Position numbers and translations under genes: made by a program
The notes under the pieces: model-generated
Told to the model about the DNA's origin: nothing
Seen by the model: only the letters and a program-made list of their open reading frames with translations
Databases searched by the model: none
Shown here: piece by piece, positions 16,906-26,027 of the stretch
How positions within the stretch are numbered: the first letter of the stretch is position 1
Layout of the letters: each line of letters opens with the position of its first letter
Assembly (NCBI GenBank): GCA_002440745.1
Contig: DJVB01000039.1
Location: 13,795 to 77,794, forward strand
DNA from: Bacteroidales bacterium UBA6267
GTDB lineage: Bacteria > Bacteroidota > Bacteroidia > Bacteroidales > UBA1556
Reading direction: 5' to 3'
Length of the DNA: 64,000 nucleotides

Positions 16906-18252
16906 ATGAATATAATAGTTTCAGCAGACGGGGAGTTGGGTTTTTACCTTACAAAACTCCTAAGCGACGAAAATCACGATATTACTGTAATAAACGACAA
17001 TAAGGATTTTCTTGATGAGATAAACAATCATTATGATGTTTTAACCATCAATGGCGATCCGGCGCTTATCAGCACTTTAGAATCTGCACGAGTCGATCGT
17101 GCTGATTTGTTTATCAGCGTTTTACATCAGGAAACCCCAAATTTGCTTACAGCCATCTTGGCGAAAAAAATGGGTGCAAAAAAGACCATTGCGCGAGTTA
17201 GTAATACCGAAAATCTAAAAAAAGAAACGCGTCAGTTTTATAACGATTTAGGAATCAACAATTTAGTAAGTCCCGAAAATATAGCCTCCAAAGAAATCGT
17301 TAGGTTGTTGAAAAATTCGGCTGCCGAAGAAATTTTCGATTTTTCGGAGGGAAAACTTTCGCTGATGCTTATCCGATTGGATGAAAAAGCGTTGGTAATC
17401 AATAAGTCGCTTAACGAAATTGCTAAGGAAAATCCGAATCTGCAATTCCGTGCTGTGGCAGTTCACCGAAAGGGCAAGACCATCATTCCCAATGGCAACA
17501 ATCGTTTTCTCACAGGCGATTTGGCCTATATCATTACCAAGCCGGAAGGCATGGATCAGGTGTTGACACTTGGAGGAAAAGGTCGGAAAGAAATTAAAAA
17601 CGTGATGATTGTTGGAGGTGGCAGAATTGGTCGTTTAACAGCCAAACGCCTTCAAGACATTATGAATATCAAGTTGTTGGAAATAGACATGAACCGCTGT
17701 GATACCTTGTGTGACGAACTGCGAAATACCATGATTATCCGAGGCGACTCGCGTGATATGACCCTTTTGGAAGAAGAGGGCATTTCGTCTATGGACGCTT
17801 TCATCTCATTGACCAACGACACCGAAACTAATATACTTACCTGTCTGCTTGCCAAGCAGTTGGGTGTATCGAAAACCATCGCCTTAGTCGAAAATATTGA
17901 CTATATCAATATTGCACAAAACGTTAATATTGATACGATTATCAATAAAAAGCTCATAGCCGCCTCCTATATTGACAATTTCACACTATCGCCAAATATC
18001 ACCTCAAGTAAAGTATTAAATGGCGTTGAGGCAGAGGCCCTTGAGTTTATTGTGGAAGAAGATGCAGCGGTGACAAAAAGGCCAATAAAAAATCTGAGTT
18101 TTCCACATGGAGCAATTATCGGCGGCATAGTTAGAAATAATGAAGGCTTTATTGCTCTCGGCGATTTCCAAATACAAGCCAACGACCGCGTTGTGGTTTT
18201 CACTTTGCCTGAAGTTATTAAAAAGGTTAAAAGCCTGTTTAGCAAAAGATAA
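16906..18252 (+). CDS. trkA: Trk potassium uptake regulatory subunit TrkA
   Basis: A 448-residue cytoplasmic protein with two tandem NAD-binding/RCK modules (about 1-220 and 228-448), the TrkA architecture. The second Rossmann motif is intact (VGGGRIG). The first is degenerate: SADGELG replaces the usual GAGxxG, losing the first glycine. TrkA binds nucleotides and gates the TrkH channel. Its stop overlaps the trkH start by 1 nt, so the two are translationally coupled. Confidence 0.95.
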   Translation: MNIIVSADGELGFYLTKLLSDENHDITVINDNKDFLDEINNHYDVLTINGDPALISTLESARVDRADLFISVLHQETPNLLTAILAKKMGAKKTIARVSNTENLKKETRQFYNDLGINNLVSPENIASKEIVRLLKNSAAEEIFDFSEGKLSLMLIRLDEKALVINKSLNEIAKENPNLQFRAVAVHRKGKTIIPNGNNRFLTGDLAYIITKPEGMDQVLTLGGKGRKEIKNVMIVGGGRIGRLTAKRLQDIMNIKLLEIDMNRCDTLCDELRNTMIIRGDSRDMTLLEEEGISSMDAFISLTNDTETNILTCLLAKQLGVSKTIALVENIDYINIAQNVNIDTIINKKLIAASYIDNFTLSPNITSSKVLNGVEAEALEFIVEEDAAVTKRPIKNLSFPHGAIIGGIVRNNEGFIALGDFQIQANDRVVVFTLPEVIKKVKSLFSKR

Positions 18253-19715
18253 TGATTAGCTGGAATGATGTAAATATTCGGATTATTGTAAGAATCTTAA
18301 GCTTTTTAGTCCTTATAGAAGGTGTTTTTATGTGGCTTGCACTGCCCTTTAGTTTTTATTATAAAAGTGGCGATGCCTTTGCTCTATTCATCTCAGGATT
18401 AATTACTTCCGGCGTTGGAGCTATCGGTTTGCTGACTTTAGGAAAAATGCGAAATGACAAAATGGGCAAACGTGAAGCCTATATCATCGTTAGTCTTACC
18501 TGGGTTATAATTTCCCTTTTTGGAACACTTCCTTTTGTGATTCATGGCGCCATACCTTCTTTTACAAATGCCTTTTTTGAAGTGATTTCCGGTTTCACAA
18601 CTACCGGAGCTTCCATTCTTACCGACATCGAAGCCATGCCAGAAGGACTACTTTTCTGGCGCTCCACCACGCACTGGATTGGAGGCATGGGAATTATTGT
18701 GCTCACATTGGCCATCCTTCCATTTCTGGGCATTGGAGGCATGCAGCTTTTTGCTGCCGAAGTCCCCGGTCCTACTCCCGACAAATTGCATCCACGAATT
18801 ACCGGCACCGCAAAACGCCTCTGGGGAATTTATGTGCTTTTTACTTTTGTCCAAACCATCCTGCTCATCTTTGGAGGAATGAGTCTTTTCGATGCACTTT
18901 GCCATTCTTTTGGAACGATGGCTACAGGAGGATTTTCGACCCAAAATGCTAGCATCGCTAATTATAGCCCTTATATTCAGTATGTTATAATTGTATTTAT
19001 GTTTCTTGCCGGCGTCAATTTTTCCTTGCATTATTTAGTGCTTCATGGAAATATCAAGAAATTGATTCACAATGAAGAATTCCGATTTTATTTTTTCCTC
19101 ATCATCATATTTGCTGTTTTAATCACATTAATCTTATACCTAAACACAAACGTTTCAGGAGAAAAAGCCTTTCGGGATAGTTTGTTTCAAGTGATAAGCA
19201 TCATCACTACCACAGGATTTGTTTCTTCAGATTATCTACTATGGCCGCCACTTGCATGGTTTCTCATTTTTGCCTTAATGTTTGCCGGAGGATCGGCAGG
19301 TAGCACAGGCGGCGGAATGAAGGCTATTCGACATTTGATGCTGTTCAAAGCCTCAGCAGCCGAGTTGAAAAAGCTTATTCATCCGCGCGCTGTAATTATG
19401 GTTCGCTATAACGACCACTCGGTCAATAAAGATTATATTTTCAATATCCTTGCGTTCTTTCTGTTTTACATAATGATATTTGGGTTTGGAAGCATAGTTA
19501 TGGCCTCCTTAGGGCTTGATTTTGAGACAGCTATTGGAGCAACAATTGCCTCTCTCGGAAATATTGGTCCCGGCATAGGTGGCGTTGGTCCGGTTGAAAA
19601 CTATTCCGCAATACCCACTTTAGGAAAATGGTTTTTATCCTTTCTGATGCTACTTGGTCGTCTTGAACTTTTCACAATTCTTGTATTTTTGTCACCCGGT
19701 TTTTGGAAGAAATAA
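18252..19715 (+). CDS. trkH: Trk potassium uptake transmembrane subunit TrkH
   Basis: A 487-residue inner-membrane K+ channel subunit with about ten to twelve hydrophobic helices and the four degenerate selectivity-filter loops of the Trk/Ktr family: GFTTTGAS, TMATGGFST, TTTGFVS and GNIGPG. It works with TrkA to take up potassium. The ATG overlaps the trkA stop by 1 nt. A glycosyltransferase gene follows after 3 nt and may ride on the same transcript. Confidence 0.96.
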   Translation: MISWNDVNIRIIVRILSFLVLIEGVFMWLALPFSFYYKSGDAFALFISGLITSGVGAIGLLTLGKMRNDKMGKREAYIIVSLTWVIISLFGTLPFVIHGAIPSFTNAFFEVISGFTTTGASILTDIEAMPEGLLFWRSTTHWIGGMGIIVLTLAILPFLGIGGMQLFAAEVPGPTPDKLHPRITGTAKRLWGIYVLFTFVQTILLIFGGMSLFDALCHSFGTMATGGFSTQNASIANYSPYIQYVIIVFMFLAGVNFSLHYLVLHGNIKKLIHNEEFRFYFFLIIIFAVLITLILYLNTNVSGEKAFRDSLFQVISIITTTGFVSSDYLLWPPLAWFLIFALMFAGGSAGSTGGGMKAIRHLMLFKASAAELKKLIHPRAVIMVRYNDHSVNKDYIFNILAFFLFYIMIFGFGSIVMASLGLDFETAIGATIASLGNIGPGIGGVGPVENYSAIPTLGKWFLSFLMLLGRLELFTILVFLSPGFWKK

Positions 19716-19718
19716 ACT

Positions 19719-20474
19719 ATGAATCAACTCTCGGCAGTCGTAATTACCTTTAACGAAGAAAAAAATATCGGGCGATGTTTGGAGTCGCTTCAAGGAGTTG
19801 TGGACGAGATTTTGGTTTTAGACAGCTTTTCTACCGACCGAACCGAAGAAATTTGCAAAAGCTATGGAGTCCGATTTGAGCAGCATAATTTCGATGGCCA
19901 TATCCAACAAAAAAATCGAGCCATGCAAAAAGCGCAGTTTGATTATGTGCTATCGTTGGATGCCGATGAAGCTTTGGACCAGACCCTGAAACAAGAGATT
20001 ATTCGCCTGAAAAAGAATGGATTAAGCGGTGCATATAAATTCAACCGCATGACCCGATATATCGACCGCTGGATAAAACATAGCGGTTGGTATCCCGACA
20101 CAAAAATCAGATTATGGAATAGAAAATCGGGACGATGGGGAGGCCTGAATCCGCACGACCGCGTAGAGCTTGACCAAAATGTGGACGTAACTCATTTAAG
20201 AGGAAACCTCCTGCACTATTCCTATTATAGCATCGAAGAGCATATTCGGCAGAGCAACTATTTCTCAACAATCTCAGCTAAAGCTCTTTTCGCTAAAGGA
20301 AAAAAAGGTAATCTTGCAAAAGCAATTCTAAAATCGTGGTGGATTTTCATCCGAAACTATTTCTTCAAAGTCGGCTTTTTAGATGGAGTTTATGGATATG
20401 TCATTTGTAAGCAAACCGCAACTACTACCTTTGCTAAATACATGAAACTAAGAGACTTGAATAGAGGAGTTTGA
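19719..20474 (+). CDS. Family 2 glycosyltransferase (WaaE/KdtX-like)
   Basis: A 251-residue GT-A fold enzyme. N-terminal LSAVVITFNEEKNIGRCLES binds the nucleotide sugar, DSFSTDRT follows, and SLDADEAL at about residues 86-93 holds the DxD-type metal-binding acidic cluster. The size and the motifs WIKHSGWYPD and HDRVEL resemble the LPS core glycosyltransferases of the WaaE/KdtX group. The sugar and acceptor are not determinable from sequence. It begins 3 nt after trkH and is followed by a MITE-like element. Confidence 0.88.
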   Translation: MNQLSAVVITFNEEKNIGRCLESLQGVVDEILVLDSFSTDRTEEICKSYGVRFEQHNFDGHIQQKNRAMQKAQFDYVLSLDADEALDQTLKQEIIRLKKNGLSGAYKFNRMTRYIDRWIKHSGWYPDTKIRLWNRKSGRWGGLNPHDRVELDQNVDVTHLRGNLLHYSYYSIEEHIRQSNYFSTISAKALFAKGKKGNLAKAILKSWWIFIRNYFFKVGFLDGVYGYVICKQTATTTFAKYMKLRDLNRGV

Positions 20475-20516
20475 GCATTAAAAAAAAGCATTTTAAAATC
20501 TTAAATTTGAAATCAT

Positions 20517-20726
20517 TGTTGTCCGATAAAAACGTTCAAAATATGTTGAAACACCCGCTATATCAAGTCCCTACGGGACTTTTGAGATTTCTGGGGTTAC
20601 TTTATTCTCTACCAATATTAAGCCCTTAACAGGGCTGTCCCGTTAGGGACAAAATATTGGTAGAAAGGATATTACGATATGGAACAAAGTCCCGTAGGGA
20701 CTAAATATAATTTCTATCGGACAACA
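20517..20726. mobile_element. 210-bp MITE-like inverted-repeat element
   Basis: Terminal inverted repeats TGTTGTCCGATA (20517-20528) and TATCGGACAACA (20715-20726) are 12/12 identical. Inside are nested palindromes: AGTCCCTACGGGACT (20566-20580) with its reverse complement AGTCCCGTAGGGACT (20688-20702); TCTACCAATATT (20608-20619) against AATATTGGTAGA (20653-20664); and two inner hairpins at 20621-20636 and 20637-20650. There is no coding capacity. It resembles the GTCCCTACGGGAC-type repeats dispersed in Bacteroidota genomes and occupies most of the 431-nt spacer before ispH. Confidence 0.8.
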
Positions 20727-20877
20727 TGGCCTTGAAATACCAAAATCAAATAATAAAATATGAGTTTGTAGGATAAATAATACTCATATTAAAGTACTCA
20801 CAAATTCCCTACCCTTCAACCTGTTAAGAATTATTAATGCAAACAATCATCATAATTTAGCCCAAGAGGTTTTCAGC

Positions 20878-20885
20878 TATCTTTG
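20878..20885 (+). promoter_or_regulatory. -7 element for ispH
   Basis: TATCTTTG, a perfect TAnnTTTG, giving a predicted start near 20892 and a leader of about 14 nt before the ispH ATG. Confidence 0.5.
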
Positions 20886-20905
20886 TCCACTAAATTTTCG
20901 ACATT

Positions 20906-21787
20906 ATGCAAATCAATATAGATACAAATTCCGGTTTTTGTTTTGGAGTGGTAAATGCCATCGAAACTGCTGAACGATACTTAGAAAATCACGATGAGCT
21001 CTACTGCCTCGGCGACATTGTTCACAATAATATGGAAGTGGAGCGTCTTGAAAAAATGGGACTTAAAACCATCACCCATGACGATTTGGCTCAGATGAAA
21101 AACGCAACAGTTTTGCTTCGCGCCCATGGTGAGCCGCCCTCAACCTACGAAACTGCCGTAAAAAACAATATCACTTTAGTTGACGCCTCCTGCCCTGTGG
21201 TTTTGCGCCTGCAAAATCGAGTTTTAAAAGGTTGGGAAAATATTCGAAAGATGAATGGTCAATTGGTGATTTACGGAAAAGAAGGACATGCAGAAGTGCT
21301 TGGCTTAGATGGTCAAACCGATGGAAATGCCATTGTGGTTGGCTCCATCGCTGATTTAGATAAAATTGACTTTACCCGTCCAATCGAACTTTTCACCCAG
21401 ACCACCAAAGGCAAAGAAGGTTTTGCGGCCATCATCAAAGCCATTGAGCAACGCATCGAAGCTGAAGGCACTGAAATCCCCTTTATCGTTAACGACTCCC
21501 TTTGCGGTGCTGTATCGAACAGAGCTCCACAAATGCGAGAGTTTTCTGCTAAAAATGATGTGATAGTTTTTGTGAGTGGCCAAAAAAGTAGCAACGGAAA
21601 ATACCTCTACAGCGTTTGTCAGGAAATAAATAAAAGAAGCTATTTTGTGAGTAGCCCCGACGAAATCGATCCAAGTTGGTTTTCAGCCGAAACTAATAGT
21701 GTTGGCGTTTGTGGTGCCACTTCCACACCTATGTGGCTTATGGAAAATGTGGCAAAAAAAGTGGAAGAAATCACCTCAACAAACTAA
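20906..21787 (+). CDS. ispH: 4-hydroxy-3-methylbut-2-enyl diphosphate reductase
   Basis: Last enzyme of the MEP isoprenoid pathway, reducing HMBPP to IPP and DMAPP with an iron-sulfur cluster. The 293 residues keep the three cluster cysteines: Cys12 (SGFCFGV), Cys96 (DASCPVV) and Cys200 (NDSLCGAV). Substrate-binding motifs RAHGEPPS, GKEGHAEV and TQTTKGKEGF are also present. Length is slightly below the E. coli protein (316). It is monocistronic, with a promoter at 20878, and supplies prenyl units for the menaquinone pathway enzyme encoded at 53637. Confidence 0.97.
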   Translation: MQINIDTNSGFCFGVVNAIETAERYLENHDELYCLGDIVHNNMEVERLEKMGLKTITHDDLAQMKNATVLLRAHGEPPSTYETAVKNNITLVDASCPVVLRLQNRVLKGWENIRKMNGQLVIYGKEGHAEVLGLDGQTDGNAIVVGSIADLDKIDFTRPIELFTQTTKGKEGFAAIIKAIEQRIEAEGTEIPFIVNDSLCGAVSNRAPQMREFSAKNDVIVFVSGQKSSNGKYLYSVCQEINKRSYFVSSPDEIDPSWFSAETNSVGVCGATSTPMWLMENVAKKVEEITSTN

Positions 21788-21908
21788 ATTCCTCCTCTAA
21801 CAATCTGTTTCTCAATTTTTAACAAATAAATAATATTGGGCTGAGGAATTTTGTGGATTATTGCGTCATAGAAAAGTTTTTAAAACTGATATCTAATTAT
21901 TTGTTAAT

Positions 21909-24272
21909 ATGAAATTATTCCAATTTTTAATTTTCGTAATACCGCTTTTTATCTCCATTTCTTTGTTTGCCGATGGAGATGAAGGAGAGGCTGCACGTTT
22001 CACCATAAGTGGCACAATCAGCGATAGTGAATCAGGCGAACGTCTTGCGGGAGCAACCATTTTTGTCGAAGAGATTAAAAATGGCGCCATGACGAACGAG
22101 TATGGTTTTTATTCTTTAAGTCTTGTTCCTGGCAAATACACTTTGATTATCAACTATATAGGTTATAACAAAGAAACCAAAATTATTGATTTAAGCAAAG
22201 ACCAAAGGTTGAATTTCAAATTGCAACCTTCGGTAAATAACCTTGAGGCAGTGGAAATTACCGCTCAAAACAAGAATGAAAATGTTCGCTCAAGTGAGAT
22301 GAGCGTAGTGAAAATGGACATAAAAACGGTGAACAAAATTCCTGCTTTCATGGGCGAAGTGGACATTTTGAAAACCATTCAACTGCTGCCGGGCGTAATT
22401 TCGGGAGGTGAAGGAAGCACCGGTTTTAGTGTTCGTGGAGGCAGTACCGACCAAAATCTGATTCTCATGGATGAGGCTTCTGTGTTCAATGCCAGTCATT
22501 TAATGGGTTTTTTCTCTGTGTTTAATAACGATGCTGTCAAGGATTTGAAATTATACAAAGGAGATATTCCGGCAGCTTACGGTGGCCGACTTTCTTCTTT
22601 GTTGGATGTGAGGCAGAAAGACGGAAATAATCAGAAATTTGGGGTTGCAGGCGGAGTCGGACTTATCAGTAGCCGACTGATGGTTGAAGGTCCAATCATA
22701 AAAGAGAAAGCAAGTTTTCTTGTTGCTGCTCGGCGCTCTTATGCGGATATTTTTCTACCTTTGGCAAAAAACAAAGACCTCAGAAACAACACCTTATATT
22801 TTTATGATATGAATTTTAAGGTAAACGCCGACATAAATGAAAACAACCGCGTTTTTGCATCAGGATACCTTGGAAGAGATGTGTTTGGCGTCAAAAATCC
22901 GTTCAATGGAAGTAGTTTTGGAATCGACTACGGAAATAACACATTTACACTTCGTTGGAATCATCTTTTTTCACAGAAGCTTTTTTCCAATGTCACCCTG
23001 CTCCGCTCCGACTACAGCTATAATCTGAACAGCGACGACGACGTTCAGGGCTTCAATTGGAAGTCGAGAATGAAAAACTACTCCCTGCGAAACGACTATG
23101 GATATTATATCAACCCATACAATACTTTAAAGTTTGGCATCTTTGGCACATTCCATCACTTCTATCCCGGAACTATAAACGGAATGAACGAATCTGCAAT
23201 CAATGAGATAAAAATCCCTGAATCTCAAGCTATTGAATTTGGTGCTTATATCGAAAATGAGCAAAAAATCACCGGTCAGTTAAGTGCCAACTACGGAATT
23301 CGTTACACGGTTTTTAGCAATCTCGGATCGGCAACAGTTTACAATTTCGACCAAAACTTCGAAATGATTGACTCAACTGTTTATGGAAAAAACAAACTCT
23401 ATAATAGCTATGCAGGTTTTGAACCGCGAGCCAGCCTGACTTATTTGCTTAATGAAAACTCTTCGCTAAAAGCAAGTTATTCGCGCACCTTGCAATTTGT
23501 CCAGTTAGCGAGCAATTCCACAGTTGGAAATCCATTGAGCATTTGGTTTCCGGCGAGCCCAAATGTGAAACCGCAATATGCTGACCAGGTAGCAGTTGGC
23601 TATTTCAGAAATTTCAAAGATGCCATGTTTGAAACCTCAGTTGAAGTTTTTTACAAAAAGATGTATAACCAGATTGATTTTAAAGATCATGCACAATTGA
23701 TTATGAATCCTTTGCTTGAAGGCGATTTACGATTTGGTTGGGGGCAGGCTTATGGTTTAGAGCTATTTCTTCGGAAAAATACCGGAAAACTAACCGGTTG
23801 GATTTCATATACTTTATCCAAGTCGAAACGATTTTTTGGCGACATAAATGATGGCAAAGCCTATCTATCCCCTTTCGACAAACCTCATGATTTTTCTACT
23901 GTCTTGAGCTACGACATTAGTCCTCGAGTAAATATTTCAGGAACATGGGTTTACACTTCCGGATCGGTAGCTACTTTTCCAACCGGTCGATTTGTCTATG
24001 GCAATATGGTAGCTCCCGTGTATAGCGACCGCAACGACTACCGACTACCCGACTATCATCGCTTAGATTTAGGTGTGACCATTAAAGAAAAACCTAAGCC
24101 AAAACGGAAATGGCATCATTCGTGGGTTTTCTCGGTTTATAATGCCTACAACCGACATAATGCTTACAGCATAAGTTTTGAGCAAGACAAAGATAATCCC
24201 AATGAAACCATTGCCGTCAAAACCTACCTTTTTGGAGTGATACCATCTGTTACATTCAATTTTAATTTTTAA
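21909..24272 (+). CDS. TonB-dependent outer-membrane receptor with regulatory domain
   Basis: A 787-residue receptor. Signal peptide 1-22; residues about 30-115 are a carboxypeptidase-regulatory-like/CNA-B-type domain (GERLAGATIFVEE, TNEYGFYSLSLVPGKYTLII); about 120-230 is the plug (LLPGVISGGEGSTGFSVRGG, then DIPAAYGGRLSSLLDVR); the rest is a 22-strand barrel ending in NFNF with a C-terminal Phe. It imports an unknown ligand across the outer membrane with TonB energy. The DUF4249 lipoprotein follows after 3 nt, the usual partner for this receptor subclass, and no SusD is present. Confidence 0.93.
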   Translation: MKLFQFLIFVIPLFISISLFADGDEGEAARFTISGTISDSESGERLAGATIFVEEIKNGAMTNEYGFYSLSLVPGKYTLIINYIGYNKETKIIDLSKDQRLNFKLQPSVNNLEAVEITAQNKNENVRSSEMSVVKMDIKTVNKIPAFMGEVDILKTIQLLPGVISGGEGSTGFSVRGGSTDQNLILMDEASVFNASHLMGFFSVFNNDAVKDLKLYKGDIPAAYGGRLSSLLDVRQKDGNNQKFGVAGGVGLISSRLMVEGPIIKEKASFLVAARRSYADIFLPLAKNKDLRNNTLYFYDMNFKVNADINENNRVFASGYLGRDVFGVKNPFNGSSFGIDYGNNTFTLRWNHLFSQKLFSNVTLLRSDYSYNLNSDDDVQGFNWKSRMKNYSLRNDYGYYINPYNTLKFGIFGTFHHFYPGTINGMNESAINEIKIPESQAIEFGAYIENEQKITGQLSANYGIRYTVFSNLGSATVYNFDQNFEMIDSTVYGKNKLYNSYAGFEPRASLTYLLNENSSLKASYSRTLQFVQLASNSTVGNPLSIWFPASPNVKPQYADQVAVGYFRNFKDAMFETSVEVFYKKMYNQIDFKDHAQLIMNPLLEGDLRFGWGQAYGLELFLRKNTGKLTGWISYTLSKSKRFFGDINDGKAYLSPFDKPHDFSTVLSYDISPRVNISGTWVYTSGSVATFPTGRFVYGNMVAPVYSDRNDYRLPDYHRLDLGVTIKEKPKPKRKWHHSWVFSVYNAYNRHNAYSISFEQDKDNPNETIAVKTYLFGVIPSVTFNFNF

Positions 24273-24275
24273 GCC

Positions 24276-25115
24276 ATGAAAACAAGATATAAACTCATAT
24301 TCAGTATTTTAGCCTCAGTTTTTATGTTTACTTCCTGCACTGAGGAAATTGATTTAGAACTTAACGACAGCTTTACCAGACTTGTTGTGGAAGGAAATAT
24401 TGGCACGGATACCGTAAATCAAAAAATCAGACTAACCAAATCCACCAGCTATTTCTATAATCAGGAACCACCTGTAATTCAGGGAGCTTCGGTGAAAGTT
24501 TCGGATGGAACCACAATTTACAACTTTATTGAAGACCTCAATAATCCGGGATATTATATCTCCGAAAATCCATTTGCAGGAGTACCGGGTAAGACCTATT
24601 CCTTGGACATTCAAAATGTAGCCTTAGAACAAAACGGTGATGTTCAATCGTATAAGGCCGAAGAAACCATGAAGCAAATTTTGATTATCGACTCCATCTA
24701 TGCTGTTCGGGTCAATATTTTTGGAAATGATGGTTATATTGTTTATGGTTTTGCACAAGAGCCTGCAACACCGAAAGATTTTTATATGTGGCGCTACTAC
24801 GTCAATAATAGACTTATCACCGACACCATCGACAAAGTAACTTTTGGTTCTGATGAATTTGTTAACGGTAACTATCTGAGCAATTTGGAGTTAGGATTTT
24901 TCACCGAAGGAAAACCGGGGGACACTTTAACCGTAGAAACCAATACAATCACGGAGGATTATTACGAATTCATCATCACCTTTATGATTGAAACCCAGTT
25001 TTCGGGAGGAGGATTTACAGGGCCACCGGCAAATATAAAGTCCAATATTAGCAATGGCGCTGTTGGATATTTCAACACAGAAGCCCGAAGCAAGATTTCG
25101 ACTATTCTACCCTGA
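24276..25115 (+). CDS. DUF4249 family lipoprotein
   Basis: A 279-residue lipoprotein. The signal peptide ends at a lipobox-like FTSC with Cys21 as the lipidated residue, followed by EEIDLEL. Sequence features such as RLVVEGNI, IRLTKSTSY and ASVKVSDG match DUF4249, whose members pair with TonB receptors of the preceding type in Bacteroidota. It probably acts as a surface-facing partner or ligand-binding cap, by analogy to SusD-like lipoproteins; this is inference. Its last 9 nt overlap the 3' end of the convergent transporter gene. Confidence 0.87.
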   Translation: MKTRYKLIFSILASVFMFTSCTEEIDLELNDSFTRLVVEGNIGTDTVNQKIRLTKSTSYFYNQEPPVIQGASVKVSDGTTIYNFIEDLNNPGYYISENPFAGVPGKTYSLDIQNVALEQNGDVQSYKAEETMKQILIIDSIYAVRVNIFGNDGYIVYGFAQEPATPKDFYMWRYYVNNRLITDTIDKVTFGSDEFVNGNYLSNLELGFFTEGKPGDTLTVETNTITEDYYEFIITFMIETQFSGGGFTGPPANIKSNISNGAVGYFNTEARSKISTILP

Positions 25116-26006
25116 TATTGACTCTGTTGAACGGTTTTTGGTTTTTCCGAACAAAATTCCGGCAATAATCAAGACCAACCCGATAAGGGTATAAAAACCA
25201 ATTTTTTCGCCCAAAACTATGGCAATGATGAAAAGCGAGAGAAAAGGTGATAGAAAAATAAGACTGCTGACTTGATCGGTTCTTCGGGATAGTTTCAAAG
25301 CCTGTGACCATAAAAAGAACGTTATCCCCATTTCGGCTAAACCTATGTAAATCAACGACAAACCTGCTTTCAAATGCCATTCAGGCCATTGACCAAAAAG
25401 CAAAACTGCAACGAAAGAAAACAAAGTTCCAAAAGCAAAACTCAGGAAAAGTTTAAGCGTTTCATCTTCCTTATTTTTCAAATTTACTAACCAAAAGAGA
25501 GCCCATACAATGGAAGAAAACAAGGCTAAAGCGGCACCTTCAGGATTTTCAAACTTTAATGAATCTATTTGTCCGTGAGTGGCGATGGTAATCACTCCAA
25601 CAAAACTCACCATCATTCCCACAATGGATATAAGGCCAATTTTTTGTTTCATAAAAACTACAGACAACAGCACTAACATAATGGGCCAGATATAGTTAAG
25701 GCTCATTGCCTCTTGTGCGGGAAGCATGTCGTAAGCTTTAAAAAGGATGAGGTAATAGAAAAAAGGATTTAAAAAACCACGAATTGCAGCCTGAACGAAT
25801 GTGTTTGGCGTAGATTGGTTTAGCAAAGACCATTTGCGGGAGTTTGTCATCATTATGGCCATGAAAATTGTGGCAACCAAACTACTGAAAAACAACAAAC
25901 TAAGCACATCAACAAACCTGAGGGCAATCTTGAATGCAGAAGCCACCGTTGACCATAAAAGCACCGCTGCCAAGGCAAAAAGGTAGGCTTTAGTCTGATT
26001 TTTCAT
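25107..26006 (-). CDS. EamA/DMT-family transporter
   Basis: A 299-residue inner-membrane protein with about ten hydrophobic helices arranged as two EamA repeats (about 8-140 and 155-290), each five helices. The conserved-type segment ALAAVLLWSTVASAFKIAL opens repeat 1 and AALALFSSIVWALFWL opens repeat 2. DMT family members export or import small metabolites such as amino acids or drugs; the substrate here is unknown. It overlaps the convergent DUF4249 gene by 9 nt and lies 21 nt downstream of nadB on the same strand. Confidence 0.92.
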   Translation of the reverse strand: MKNQTKAYLFALAAVLLWSTVASAFKIALRFVDVLSLLFFSSLVATIFMAIMMTNSRKWSLLNQSTPNTFVQAAIRGFLNPFFYYLILFKAYDMLPAQEAMSLNYIWPIMLVLLSVVFMKQKIGLISIVGMMVSFVGVITIATHGQIDSLKFENPEGAALALFSSIVWALFWLVNLKNKEDETLKLFLSFAFGTLFSFVAVLLFGQWPEWHLKAGLSLIYIGLAEMGITFFLWSQALKLSRRTDQVSSLIFLSPFLSLFIIAIVLGEKIGFYTLIGLVLIIAGILFGKTKNRSTESISG

Positions 26007-26027
26007 AAGTCTATTTATCTCAGGAAT

